Assembly: GCF_026151205.1 (NCBI RefSeq)
Contig: NC_087077.1
Span: forward strand, 12,064,983-12,128,982
Reading direction: 5' to 3'
DNA length: 64,000 nucleotides
Origin: Bolinopsis microptera
Lineage: Eukaryota > Ctenophora > Tentaculata > Lobata > Bolinopsidae
Shown: in pieces, positions 1 through 11,949 of the stretch
How positions within the stretch are numbered: position 1 is the first letter of the stretch
How the letters are laid out: each line of letters opens with the position of its first letter
Program-made: the position numbers and the translations under genes
The notes under the pieces: generated by a model
The model's database searches: none
The model's input: the letters and a program-made list of their open reading frames with translations, nothing else
What the model was told of the DNA's origin: nothing

Positions 1-2867
1 CAAGATCTAATCTGGAAAGAGAAATTAGATGTTTTATGCCTGAATGAAACAAATCTTAAGTCGGATATTGACTCAGCCAGTCTAAACCTACCCAAGAATT
101 TTACTTTTATCCGCAAAGACCGTCATAACGACAATGGTCATGGGGGATGTGGCATTCTCATCAGTGAGCACATAAAGTTTAAAATGATTCAACTAAACTT
201 AGTTTTGCAATATGACCAAATCGAGGCTATTTGGATCCATCTTACAGATTGCAATATTTTCATCTGCTGTTTCTACAGATCTGAGTTGTTTAGTCCTCTT
301 GACAAATTTTTAGATTATATGACAGACTGCATGATGAGTATAGGAAGTAAGAATGTTATTTGGCTGGGTGATGTAAATGTAGACCAAAACAACATCAGCA
401 GTATGAACTATAAGAAATTAGACATTACAATGAAAATGTTTGGAATGGTACAGGTAGTTCAGGATATTACCCGCATTGCTAAACTAGGAAACAGAATCAC
501 AAAGACCACAATCGATGTTGTCATAACAAACACTTACTCCAAGTTTCTTGACTGCAAAGTCCTTGATGATTGTATAGGGGATCATCAGGTCGTAAAGTTC
601 ATTGTCGATTTCAATGTGCATAAGGCCTCAAAATTCAAGAAGTTACTAATAAGAGATCACAGCAAAATGAATGTTACTGCTCTTAAAGAATTTTTGGAAA
701 CTTGTGATTATAGACCAATAATAGATTCAACTAGTCTGAATGATGCAGTTGATGGTTTAAACGAACATATTGATCACTACTATGATCACTTCTGTCCAAT
801 TAAACAAATTAAGTGCCATAGTGATTACATCCATAAGCCATCTCCAGAATTTTTAGAAAGTAAGAAATTGAAAGGGAAACTTTACCGTAAATTTTTAACA
901 CACAACAAGAACAGACGTATACATCCAAATGGTCTTATACACTGTAATAAATGTGACTCATTATGGATGGCATATAAACGGCAGAGAAACTATTCAACCT
1001 ATTTGTCTAGAATTAATAGGAAGACTAACTTAGCAACAGAACTGAAAGCCAAGTGTGCCATGAATGATCTAAAGGGTGTATGGAAAACGATAAAGACAGC
1101 ATCAAATCTGCCTGTTAAAGCTAACAATATCAATAACAATCTTGATGCTGAAACCACCAATAAATATTTTGCTGAAATAGGTCCAAAGATCCAAGCAGAA
1201 GTGCAGCTGGAAAATAAAAATGAATTTCTATCTTATCTACAAAATGAGCAGATTGACAACGATACCAGCTTGAATAGCTTTACTGAAATAACTGAGTCCA
1301 ATATCTTAGACTATGTGGCAAGTATCCCTTGTAGCAAATCCACTAATGATCATATACCATTGAGAGTGTTTAGACAAATTTTACCTGCATTTATTGCTCC
1401 ATTAACACATCTTGTAAATTTGAGTTTATCCAGTGGCATCATGCCAAACAGCTGCAAGGTTGCAAAAGTCACCCCAATCCATAAGGATGGTGATACTGAG
1501 AATCCTAGTAATTATCGACCAATCTCAATTTTACCGATTCTTGGAAAGTGCATCGAATTTTGTGTGAACTCCCAACTGACTCAATATCTTGATGAAAAGG
1601 GAATACTTTCAGAGCATCAATATGGTTTCCGTAAAGATCACTCTACAACTTATCTCATGTTAGATCTGTTTGATCGTATATTTACTGCTAAGAACAGTGC
1701 CAAGCATCCTGCAATTATCTTCCTGGACATCAGAAAGGCATTTGATACCATGATATTCTCATTCAAAAGCTGAAGCATTATGGAATAAAAGATACTGCAT
1801 TGAGCTGGTTTAGGAGCTTCCTCACAGATAGATTACAGCAAACTAGAGTTGGGAGTAGGATAAGCAGTTTACATTCATTGAACTCTGGAGTGCCTCAAGG
1901 AAGTATATTAGGACCAATTCTATTCAGCATTTTTATCAATGACCTGCCTAATGCATGCCTATTTTCTAAACCTTATCTATTTGCTGATGACGGTGCATTA
2001 TATTTTGACAATATATCTAGAGGAAACTATGGTAACATCAAACAAGAGTTGAAATTAGTTATCAGATGGCTTCAGGCTAATAAACTATCCCTGAATAATG
2101 AAAAAACAAAACTAATGATCCTTGACTCTAAGCCTAACCTTGATGCCATCCTTGTTGAAATTTGCGATGACCTTACTTTGGTAATCTGTGAAACTAAATC
2201 CCATAAGTACCTTGGACTTATAGTTGACAGCAGATTGACATTTAATGAACATATTGATAACATTAAGAAAAAGATATCCAAAAGAATTGGTGCTATGTAT
2301 AGATCGAAAAAACTTCTCCCTCTTAAGTTCAGGAAGATGTTTGCTAATGCACTATTGTTGCCACATTTTGACTACTTAGACACCATCTGGTCAAGAACAT
2401 ATAAAAAACGACTAGGAGAGTTAGATATCATGTACAAAAAGGTTGCTAAAATAGCCCTAGATGTAAACATCAGAGAGAGGTCGGTTAATGTATACAAAAA
2501 TATGGGATGGCTTCCTCTCCATTTGAGACGACAGGTTCATCTTAGCTCATATATGTACCGTATAATCAATGAAACATGTCCAAAGCATTTTATCGGGAAA
2601 TTCTCGTATATTTCTGGTGGATCACGTGAGGCAGAAAACTGCAATCTTTATACTCCTAAATCAAGATCTCACAAGGAGTTTAACTATCTAGGAACTAAGG
2701 CCTGGAACATATTACCAAAGTCCCTTAGAGAGTGTGACGACGTTAAGAAATTTTCTAAGTTATACAAAGAAACTCTTATGAATATGGTGCTAACTGATGA
2801 GAATTACCAAGGGGATAACTCTTACGATAAATTCATGATCCCACCCAACACTAGCCAATGTATCTAG
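1..2867 (+). pseudogene. LINE endonuclease/reverse transcriptase, frameshifted
   Basis: Frame 1 is open from base 1 to the stop at 1773. RT motif A (FLDIRKAFDT) lies just before a frame break near 1749-1752. The rest of the RT continues in frame 3 to 2867, with the motif GVPQGSILGP, the catalytic box FADD, and a long C-terminal region. The break falls between motif A and the next RT block and looks like loss of a few bases in a codon pair that is usually Asn-His in this family. Apart from this the frames are clean, so the copy is fairly young but inactive as it stands. Confidence 0.85.
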
Positions 2868-3139
2868 GCAGTTATGTTATTTCGGTTAAGTTATCTCAGT
2901 ACATAGGTGAATCCAATCTATCCCCTGCAATCAAAGTATTTCCATGCCTATTAAGCTATTACAGGAAATTAGGAACATCAGTGGAAAGGTGCACTGTCAA
3001 TCATTATTGCTCCATACCTCCAGTCCTCCTGTTATGTGCAATTCTCACTGCTATGTATGCTCCTCATTTGTATCAATTATATTGATGCTACATTGTTATT
3101 GAATATGAAATAATTTTCAACCGTATTAATTTATTAACT

Positions 3140-3262
3140 TATTGTAAATAGCAAGTTTGACAAAGGGATTACGTTTATTTTACCCGGAGTTCGTTTAAGT
3201 TTAGTATTGTAAATAGTTAATTTGACGAAGGGAATACGTCTATTTTACCCTGAGTTATGTTT
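3140..3262 (+). repeat. two tandem ~56-bp units in LINE 3' region
   Basis: Two diverged copies each start with ATTGTAAATAG and contain TTTATTTTACCC. They lie in the 3' untranslated part of the first LINE. Such tandem units are common in LINE 3' ends. Confidence 0.7.
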
Positions 3263-5055
3263 TAGTTCAATCTTGACACAATTTTAAAATTATAATTTAA
3301 TTATTTTATATATATGTATTGTCCATAACTAGGGTGGCCTGCTAACAGAACCATGATCTGCCTTGATTCATCCTTCAGCACAGAGAAAAGCTCCTTTTTT
3401 TATACATTATGATTACAGAGGATCTGATATTTAGATATATATTGCTGTGCTGTAAAAATTGACTTTATTTATTTATTTTATTTAAATCTATAAATAATCA
3501 AGTACGTTCTCCTCAGTATACTCAAGCTCAGTGCGATAGTCCCTTATTACGTAAACGCTACAAACAAATTAAATACAAATAACACCTCACAAAACTACAG
3601 AACACAAAAGCAACCACTTTATTCGATTTCTATTTTTTAGCCAAATCAGTTATTTAAATCATACTGATAAGGCCCTAGATAAGTACACTTTATTTCACTT
3701 AATTATCCGATTTTAGCTTAAAATAATAATATAATTTACTTTTAGATCTAGATAGAAATCATATCACGATTCTGTAGCATACAGGACCTCCGGTTCTCGT
3801 GAAAGAATCTGATTTGAACTATAGTTTTATATACTATCGGTATCACAATCATAATATTTAGCTCCAAATGGAACCCACTGTTACATCTGAAAACAAAGTC
3901 AAGATCAAATGTTCAAGCTGCAGCGGCTGGTGTTACTCTATTAAAAATATTCGCACATGCTCATGGTGCCAAAGTAATGTCCATGTCAAATGTTTTAAGG
4001 ATAATTTAGGCTGTACGAGTTGCTGTGAAAGTATCATTCCTGGATTTCACGCAACCTACTATGAAATCTATGACGACTACAGTAATCTTAATAGTGACAT
4101 ATTTAATCCGTACGATCAGAATAGTCGATTTAATCTTATTGGCGACGCCATGACCAACGAAGAGCATCAAGATTCAACTTGGAGCAATATTTCATCTTTC
4201 CTAACTAGTTGTCAGTACAAACAACAACGTAACGTGAAAAAATCTACCTGCTCTCAGCTTAAAACATTTTCTATGAACATAAGATCCCTTATTAAGAATA
4301 TAGATCAACTACGTGATGATATTGAGACTTATGATAAGTATGATATATTGTGTTTTAACGAAACTAATTGTACTTTAGGGAAATTACCGAACGGAATAAA
4401 CGATGTTACCTTAGATGGATTTCATGAACCATTTATCCAGGATCCAATTCGCCCATCTGGAAAAGGTGGGGGGCTAGCCATTTATGTACACAAACGTGTA
4501 GTCGATTATGATAAAATTGATATTTTCACTCCAAACCCTGAACCAACTAATACTAGTGGCGAATTCCAATTTATTAAGCTCCATCAGTGCAAAGGATACA
4601 ACAGAACGAAAATAATTGGCAATGTTTACCGTTCTCCCGCTAGGAGACCTGAAGCGTTTCTAGAAATTTTCAAAAATACGCTGCACAACCTAGGGAGACA
4701 CACCCGTAAACATATGACGCTTCATGGAGATTTCAACCTTGATTTACTGAAGCACAGCAGCGACCAAGCATGTCAGAACATTATAGATATTGCTTCCTCT
4801 TACGGTTTTATTCAAATTGTATCACGCCCAACTCGCCTAACGGACCATAGTGCCACGCTTATTGACCACATCTACACAAACAATCTTGAGGATACAATAA
4901 GCTGTAATGTCTTAACGACAGATATGTCGGATCACTTAGCAGTAGTCACTACAATAAATCTTGATAACACGCCAACCAGCAGCTACCGCTCTGCGTCTAA
5001 CTCACAAAATGTATCTCAAACTGAAACACGTAGATTTAACGACACCAACAATCAA

Positions 5056-5600
5056 CAAGAATTGCGCCCGTTGTTTTGTTTTGGCGGACGCTACATTTCC
5101 ATTTCACATTTACTATAAATTTAAGTATAAGCTCCAATCAGCTCACTTCAATCTTCATGATAATAATATTGATAAATTATATTTATGCATCAAATACGGG
5201 AAACACTTGAAATTCAGTTCAATTGCCGTAGAACTTAACTTGTATCTGTAATTCAAGAAATTATCAGCAAAGGTAAACTATACTCGTGTACACATCAATA
5301 CACTATGCGTGCCACGTACTAATTGGGCGTATTACCTAATAGTAATATTATACATTACATGCATCATATACATTAAAACACAGTCGCGCCGCGCATTCAT
5401 AGATCACAGGCTATCTATACATCACATCTCCGCAAGCAATCCTCGCGCGCGCGCAACTTTTTCGTTGCATGGTAACGGACGGAATGACATCATATTCAGA
5501 CCCGCCTACTGCTATCTCCAAAATCCACGTTTTTCTGCAAAAACCTCCATTCGTAACCTTTCACTATTGCCTTTTTTCAAAAGGGTGAAAAGGAAAAAAT
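5056..5600 (+). repeat. unclassified interspersed repeat, copy 1
   Basis: The block interrupts the LINE between endonuclease and RT coding. It starts with CAAGAATTGCGCCCG and ends near AAAAGGAAAAAAT. A shorter, diverged inverted copy lies at 13154-13560; copy 1 has about 130 bp extra in the middle. I see no terminal inverted repeats and no coding capacity. Boundaries are inferred from the copy comparison and the LINE frame. Confidence 0.75.
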
Positions 5601-7003
5601 TCAGAGACTTAATTATAGATGAAAGTTGGCCAGAAATTTTTAACAATACCAATGATGCCAACGAACAGTTCAATAATTTTAATACGGCTTATAATAAGAT
5701 TTACGAGTCTGCCTATCCTACAAAAAGACAATCACGAAGACAAAATGAACGTGTTAATCCGAAACCATGGATGCTGCCCTGGCTGGAAGAAGCTATAGAA
5801 CGTAAAAATGAGTCATATTATGATTTTGTTAAGGAACCATCTGATAGCAACCGCAGTAAATATGACCGTCTGAAGAAGTTTTGTAATAAACACATCGATA
5901 AAGCTAAAAACAAGCACTTCAACAAATTTTTTGAGCAAAACAAAGAAAATTCTAAGAAGCAGTGGCAAATGATAAACAGTCTTCTAAATAGGAAAAAATC
6001 TAAACCTACTTCAATAAAACTGACTGACGAAGACGGCTCAATCAGCACTCCGGCAGCTGTAGCAGAAAAATTTAACGATTACTTCTCAAACATCGCTCCA
6101 AAAATTAAGTCTGAAATTAGTAGTAGGACCACTTTTGATCCTGGTGGAACCCAGAGCACACTTCGCAACGCCACTCCAAGTAGTATTTACTTAAAGCCAG
6201 TTACTGCCACTGAAATTGAGGACGTCATAAACCTGCTTAAGAATAAAGCCACACTAGACACTAAAATTGAACCTCTAAAAATCGCTAACAGTTGTCCCAG
6301 TTTTACTAGTGTACTAGCCCACGTTGTCAACAGTTCTTTTGAACAGGGGATCTTTCCACAGGCTTTGAAAGAAGCGAAGGTGGTCCCAATTCACAAAGGT
6401 GGATCTAAATCTGACATAAAAAATTACAGACCAATATCTCTTCTTGCTTCATTCTCTAAAGTATTTGAAAAGCTAATGCATAACCGAGTTTTAAGTTTTT
6501 TAGATAAATACAGCATACTATGTGAAAACCAATACGGTTTTCGCCCGGGTAGGTCTTGTGAACATGCTCTTCTCAACGCAAAAGACACCATTCTTAATTC
6601 AATGTCTAAAAAGCAGGTAACTTTACTTCTTTTAATCGACTTCAGCAAAGCTTTCGACCTTGTGGATCATTCCATACTCTTGCACAAGCTGGACCATTAC
6701 GGCATAAGAGGTCAAGCCTTAAACTGGTTCAAGTCATATCTCACTAACAGGAAACAGTTTGTATCAATTGGCTCGTCAAAATCTTCAACCAACCAAATTT
6801 TATACGGCGTGCCTCAAGGGTCAATATTAGGACCTTTACTCTTTATAATCTACATAAACGACCTGCCTCAAATATCAGATATAGCCAATTTCATTATGTA
6901 CGCAGATGATGCCAACATCTTCCTGATAGGAGAAAATCTTAATGAAGTTTACGATAAACTAATAACTCTTAGCGATGCTTTAGTTAAGTGGGTAGATAAT
7001 AAT

Positions 7004-7132
7004 TGTTTTGAATCGTTGTGACAAGGTAAACGCAAGACTAAAAGCTAAAAGCTAAACCAAAACCAAAACCCAGGTAGTCATCCTGAATAGTATATCGGTT
7101 AATCATACAATAAATTACTAGAATATATAACA
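7004..7132 (-). repeat. 3' LTR of gypsy element 1
   Basis: 129 bp, matching the other LTR. In the element's orientation it follows the non-coding stretch 7133-7500. The purine-rich GAACGGGA next to it (minus strand) is the likely polypurine tract. Confidence 0.93.
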
Positions 7133-7500
7133 TCCCGTTCAACTAAAAAGTGTTAAAAACAATATAGATTTAATAATTTAACTGAATTCGTAAAAAAATG
7201 TGATATAAATCAATCGTACAAAATTTAAAATGTTTGAAAACGTGGTCAAAATGAAATCTACAAAAGTGTGAAGTGAACTCACGTGAAAATAGTGAAACGT
7301 GTTGCGCTCGCTACACGATTTAAAACTTAGCGCATTCCGTTTAAAACAAAAAATAACGTGTTTCTCTTCAAAACATAAACGTGACAGGGAATATTTATAA
7401 CTTTATGTTTGATCTGGATAATTTAACTGGATTAATGTGTGGTTAGATTTACACATTCAAAATAAAACAACTGTCATAAAATGTGATAATGAAACGTGTT

Positions 7501-10500
7501 TTATGTTCCTCCCAGTTTGCGGTAACTTAGCCTATCTGGTGGTTTACTATCACGTGCAAAGTTTGCTGGCAGAAGCAAATTAGGTTGTTGCAATTCATGC
7601 TCTCTAACAATGTTAGGTTTCATAGTGCTACGTTTAATTTCTATGGCAAGCTCACGTGGTTTAAGTACAGGTTGTGCATTGATTATAGGTTCAACGGCTG
7701 CCTTATGGTCAGGCTCAGCTGGTAGATTTGGATTATTACCAACTATAATCGAAGTTTCCGGCTCTGTACTCTCAGGTAAGCTAGCTGTCTTCTTGAAATC
7801 ACCCTCAATAGCTGTAGAGCTCTGCTCATCTCTTATCTCCAGCTCAACTCGTGGTGTATCCGGATCTGTTTGTTGCAACGGTTCTGACACAACAGATCTC
7901 TTGATTACCTGGTCCAAATGCTTGCGGTAGACTCCATCAGGTGTCTTGATCAGTAGCACTTTGGTACCTTCCTTACCCTCGATAACACCGTTTCTCCAGC
8001 ACTTCTTGTTCTCATCATAGAACGATATAGTGTCATCAATCTTCAGATCACGAAGTCTCGATTCAGCAATCGTGTTCTGATCGTTTAAAGCAACTTTGGC
8101 AAACTTACTACTCGAACTCGGGTGTAGAAAACTCAAGGCGTTTCTCGTCCGTCGTTTCATCATCGCAACTGCAGGCTCTACTCCGGTAGTGGTGTGTGGT
8201 GTGTTGCGGTAGTTTAGCAGCCAATCAGCCAGGTTACACATAACGTCAGGGTTTTTCAAGATCATCCGTTTCATAGCTCTTTTAAACAGTCCGACTGCAA
8301 CTTCTGCTTGTCCATTACTTGCAGGTGAGTAAGCAGGAATAAGCACGTGTCGAATCTGGTTATTATTCGTGAATACTTTAAACTCTTCTGAAGTTAAACT
8401 CGATCCATTGTCTGACACTAGTATCTTGGGTAGTCCCCAACGGCTAAAGATATCTCGTAACTCTTGAATCACTCTCTTACTTGTAATGTTCGTCATTCTA
8501 ACAACTTCTAACCATTTTGAATACGAACAGATAACTATCAGCCACATAGATCCAAGAAAGGGTCCACAGAAATCTAGATGAATCCGCTCCCAAGCCTCCA
8601 TAGTTTTAGCCCATGGGTGTGGTGTAGATCTAGCGGGTTTCTTCTGGTTTAGTTGACATGGTTCACATAGTTTAACCATTTTCTCGATCTCAGCATCCAT
8701 GTTTGGCCAATAAACATAGCCTCTCGCTAGTGCTTTTGTCTGTGAAATGCCCATGTGTGTTGCATGAAGCATTGAAAGCACGCTCTTTCTCATACTCTCT
8801 GGAATAACAACTCGAGATCCCCAGACAATACAGTTCTGGTCTACTGACAACTCGTTTCGACGTGTGTAAAACGGTTTCAGCTCGACATCAACAGGGGGTT
8901 TCTCGTTCCAGCCGTCTTTAACAAACTGTAACACTCGACCAAGTGTCTTGTCTCTTCTTGTGTGACTAGCTATTAACTCAGCGTCAATCAAAGGTTTGTC
9001 ATCACCGAAGTAGTGCACGCTGAAAACAGTATCTAGAGGTTTCATTTCAAACTCCTCTGTTAACTCGTCATCAAACTCTCTCGTCTCTGCCGATGTGTCT
9101 AAAGGCAGTGGAAAACGGGAACATAGATCAGCATTACAATGTTTACCAGTGGGTCGAAACTGGATCTTGTAAGTGTAACCGCTTAGGAACAATGACCATC
9201 GTTGTAAACGACCTGCCACCATGCTAGGAATCCCACGACTAGGGTGAAAGATAGATTCCAGCGGCTTGTGGTCTGTAACTAGGGTAAACGGTCGTCCAAA
9301 AAGATAACGGTGCAGTCTCTTAGTCGCCCAAACTATTGCCAATGCTTCTTTTTCTATCATGGAATAGTTTCTCTCAGATTTCGTCAGAGTTCGAGATATA
9401 TACTCGATCGGTCGCTCTGTCCCATTTTCATCAATATGTGACATAACAGCTCCTAAACCAACGGATGAAGCGTCCGTGTCAAGCTTTAACTCCAGCTCAG
9501 GGTTGTAGACTGTTAGAACCAAGTCAGACGATAACAGTGCTTTTAACTCATCAAAAGCTCTCTTTTCTCTATCTCCAAAGTGGAAAATACTGTCAGCGGG
9601 TCTTAAACGGTTAAGTGGTTCAACAACTGTTGACATGTTGGGAATAAAACGTGAATAGTACTGTGCACCACCAAGAAATGATATCATCTCCGCTCTAGTA
9701 GTAGGATACGGTGCTCTCACTATGGTTTCAACTTTCGAACTCAGCGGTCTTATCCCGTCAGCAGATACTTCATGGCCAAGAAATGTAACCTTAGGCTCCA
9801 TGAAAACACACTTGTCTAGCCGGCATTTGTAGCCTTCTTTCTCTAGTGCTGTAATCACCGTTCTCACGTTCTTCATGTGACTCTCATCATCAGGTCCAGT
9901 TATTAGAATGTCGTCAACACGCCATGCTGTGTTCTCTGTCTTTCTCAAGGTATCATCAATCTTGCGTTCAAATATCGGTCCGGCAGATGAAATACCGAAT
10001 GGTAGAGAAGTAGGACTGAACAATCCTTTGTGTGTGTTCAAAGTCACAATCTTTTGGTCACATTCTCTCAACTTCAAACTATTATAAGCGGCTCTAATAT
10101 CCAGCTTAGTAAACAGTTTACCTCCGACAATCTTACTCAAGCAATCTTCTATCGTAGGAAGTGGGTAAATAGCTGTGTCAAGATTAGGATTTACGGTAGT
10201 CTTGTAGTCACCACATATGCGAATCGTACCATCCGCTTTCATGACAGGAACTATGGGTGAAGCCCAGTCTGAGTGCTCTGTTGGAATCAGCTGTCCATTC
10301 TTCACTAACTCGTCTATGGCTTTCCCAACCTTGTCTACGATGGCAAATGGGACCTGCCTTGCCTTGCAAAACTTTGCTCTCGCATCAGGCTTAAATTGTA
10401 GACAAGCTTCGAATCCTTTAACAGTTCCAACACCAGGATCGAACACAGGACTGCGGAGTATCTCACTAACAAATTCATCTCTCTGAAACTTGGAGACAGC

Positions 10501-11820
10501 GTAAGATTGCTCAACATCAACAAGTCCTATCATATGATCCAACCAGTCTTTACCAAACATCTGGATGATCCACTCTCGACCTAGGAGTGTGGGAAACCGA
10601 CAATCGACTACATATAGTGGTAAAATCCATTTCTTGCCTCTAAATTCAACGTTTACAAGGGCCTTGCAGTGAATGCTTTCACAATTAAAATTAGCTACTC
10701 GCAATTTCTGGGAACATGGAACAATCTGGCAATCAGTTAGTCCTAGTCTAGCAAAATCAGACTTACTTATACAGCTTAAAGATGAACCAGTATCTAACTC
10801 CATTTTCAAAATCTTATCATTAATCTTAACTTTAAGAAATGGTTTCTGATTACAATCAATACAACTGGATAAATTACTAACAACTGATGCAGGAAGAGTA
10901 CCATCGGGAACAGGAGTCTGTACTGGAATCTGGACAGGATCAGCCGTCTCCACGCAGTACAACGTGTTCTCCGACTCTTGATGTGTGTACCCATAATCAG
11001 CAGCGCAAGCGTTGCCATCATCATGATCACCAATCCCTTCAACACAATGGGATTGCTTCTTAGCTGAACGACAGTTCTTCGCGATATGTCCGGGTTTGCG
11101 ACAGTTTCTGCAACGAACTTTGCAGTTTTTCGCAACATGACCACGAACAGTACAACGTGAACAAACAATGCTAAGGTCGGCCTTCTGATGGAACTTAGAG
11201 TTTTGAGGTTTTTGAAACTTCCCGGGTTTTTGAACATAGTGTGTTGTGACTGACATTGAACTTTGCAGAGCATTCTCCTTCGTCTGAGCTTTATCAAACA
11301 GGCTGGCAGACGTGTCGTTGGTAGCAGATTCTGATATGAGTTCAGCACGTATCCTATCAGAGGATAGTCCAGCCACAAAACGTGTACGCACCATTAAATC
11401 AAACAAATCACCGAACTGACAAACATTAGCAGCTTCCTTCAATCGTGACATAAAAGTACATAAGGATTCACCAGCAATCTGATTCAAAGTCATAAACTTC
11501 TGCTGTTGAGCTACAATGTTTGTTTTGGGTGATAACCGATCAACAAGAGTTTTTCTCAGGGTAGCGTAGTCAGTGTCTTTAATTTCAGCTGGAAATGTAA
11601 ATGCACGCAACTTCTTCAACGCGTCAGGCCCCAGATTGACTGTTAACAGTGTTCTCATGAGTTCTGCAGTTTTAGCAGTTTTCTCGTTTGCGTCATCTGG
11701 TAACTTATCTGCGTGTGCGAAAATGAACACAGAAGCGGCGTTTTCAAAGATTTCCAGCCACTCTCTGACACAATCAGTTTCCTTGGATAAGCGTAAGTTC
11801 GAAACCAGACTCGTCGCCAT
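7501..11820 (-). CDS. gag-pol polyprotein of gypsy element 1 (1439 aa)
   Basis: The start is placed at ATG 11820, the first codon outside the LTR and matching the start of the second gypsy element here; an in-frame ATG at 11841 lies inside the LTR. Order along the protein: gag; two CCHC knuckles near residues 225-255 (CSRCTVRGHVAKNC and CRNCRKPGHIAKNC); aspartic protease with LDTGSS near 340; reverse transcriptase with LDIRAAYN and VDDIL instead of the more usual YxDD; RNase H starting LKLDTDASS near 780; integrase with an HHCC finger and catalytic positions at LDFCG, SDNGS and the Glu of NGQAE. No frameshift separates gag from pol. The long tail after integrase has no chromodomain I can see. 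The frame is fully open. Confidence 0.95.
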   Translation of the reverse strand: MATSLVSNLRLSKETDCVREWLEIFENAASVFIFAHADKLPDDANEKTAKTAELMRTLLTVNLGPDALKKLRAFTFPAEIKDTDYATLRKTLVDRLSPKTNIVAQQQKFMTLNQIAGESLCTFMSRLKEAANVCQFGDLFDLMVRTRFVAGLSSDRIRAELISESATNDTSASLFDKAQTKENALQSSMSVTTHYVQKPGKFQKPQNSKFHQKADLSIVCSRCTVRGHVAKNCKVRCRNCRKPGHIAKNCRSAKKQSHCVEGIGDHDDGNACAADYGYTHQESENTLYCVETADPVQIPVQTPVPDGTLPASVVSNLSSCIDCNQKPFLKVKINDKILKMELDTGSSLSCISKSDFARLGLTDCQIVPCSQKLRVANFNCESIHCKALVNVEFRGKKWILPLYVVDCRFPTLLGREWIIQMFGKDWLDHMIGLVDVEQSYAVSKFQRDEFVSEILRSPVFDPGVGTVKGFEACLQFKPDARAKFCKARQVPFAIVDKVGKAIDELVKNGQLIPTEHSDWASPIVPVMKADGTIRICGDYKTTVNPNLDTAIYPLPTIEDCLSKIVGGKLFTKLDIRAAYNSLKLRECDQKIVTLNTHKGLFSPTSLPFGISSAGPIFERKIDDTLRKTENTAWRVDDILITGPDDESHMKNVRTVITALEKEGYKCRLDKCVFMEPKVTFLGHEVSADGIRPLSSKVETIVRAPYPTTRAEMISFLGGAQYYSRFIPNMSTVVEPLNRLRPADSIFHFGDREKRAFDELKALLSSDLVLTVYNPELELKLDTDASSVGLGAVMSHIDENGTERPIEYISRTLTKSERNYSMIEKEALAIVWATKRLHRYLFGRPFTLVTDHKPLESIFHPSRGIPSMVAGRLQRWSLFLSGYTYKIQFRPTGKHCNADLCSRFPLPLDTSAETREFDDELTEEFEMKPLDTVFSVHYFGDDKPLIDAELIASHTRRDKTLGRVLQFVKDGWNEKPPVDVELKPFYTRRNELSVDQNCIVWGSRVVIPESMRKSVLSMLHATHMGISQTKALARGYVYWPNMDAEIEKMVKLCEPCQLNQKKPARSTPHPWAKTMEAWERIHLDFCGPFLGSMWLIVICSYSKWLEVVRMTNITSKRVIQELRDIFSRWGLPKILVSDNGSSLTSEEFKVFTNNNQIRHVLIPAYSPASNGQAEVAVGLFKRAMKRMILKNPDVMCNLADWLLNYRNTPHTTTGVEPAVAMMKRRTRNALSFLHPSSSSKFAKVALNDQNTIAESRLRDLKIDDTISFYDENKKCWRNGVIEGKEGTKVLLIKTPDGVYRKHLDQVIKRSVVSEPLQQTDPDTPRVELEIRDEQSSTAIEGDFKKTASLPESTEPETSIIVGNNPNLPAEPDHKAAVEPIINAQPVLKPRELAIEIKRSTMKPNIVREHELQQPNLLLPANFARDSKPPDRLSYRKLGGT

Positions 11821-11949
11821 TGTTTTGAATCGTTGTGACAAGGTAAACGCAAGACTAAAAGCTAAAAGCTAAACCAAAACCAAAACCCAGGTAGTCATCC
11901 TGAATAGTATATCGGTTAATCATACAATAAATTACTAGAATATATAACA
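11821..11949 (-). repeat. 5' LTR of gypsy element 1
   Basis: 129 bp, identical to the LTR at 7004. The gag ATG at 11820 follows the LTR end directly. TGGCGACGAG, starting at the T of that ATG, is the probable primer-binding site, so gag initiation and the primer site overlap. Confidence 0.93.

Larger units (their letters stand above)
1..3490 (+). mobile_element. non-LTR retrotransposon (LINE), 5' cut by window edge
   Basis: Open frame enters from the window edge with an APE-type endonuclease remnant (LNETN near the start, GGCGILIS, then WLGDVN), followed by a reverse transcriptase and a 3' region ending in a T/A-rich tract near 3470-3490. The 3' end is a guess: coding ends at 2867, and 3140-3262 contains two ~56-bp tandem units. 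Endonuclease plus RT in one polypeptide fits the CR1/Jockey-like LINE group. I did not classify it further. Confidence 0.85.
7004..11949 (-). mobile_element. complete Ty3/gypsy LTR retrotransposon (Mag-like), inserted in LINE
   Basis: 129-bp LTRs at 7004-7132 and 11821-11949 read as identical, start TG and end CA, and are flanked by ATAAT (6999-7003 and 11950-11954). A single long gag-pol frame runs on the minus strand. There is no envelope gene. The LTRs are very short for the superfamily. Identical LTRs and an open frame mean a recent insertion. Confidence 0.96.

Noticed and set aside
2858..3085. 75-residue frame after the first LINE
   Set aside because: Lies in the LINE 3' region, overlaps its stop and has no motif.
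7501..11841. Start of gypsy 1 gag at 11841
   Set aside because: That codon is inside the LTR; the ATG at 11820 matches the start of the second element.
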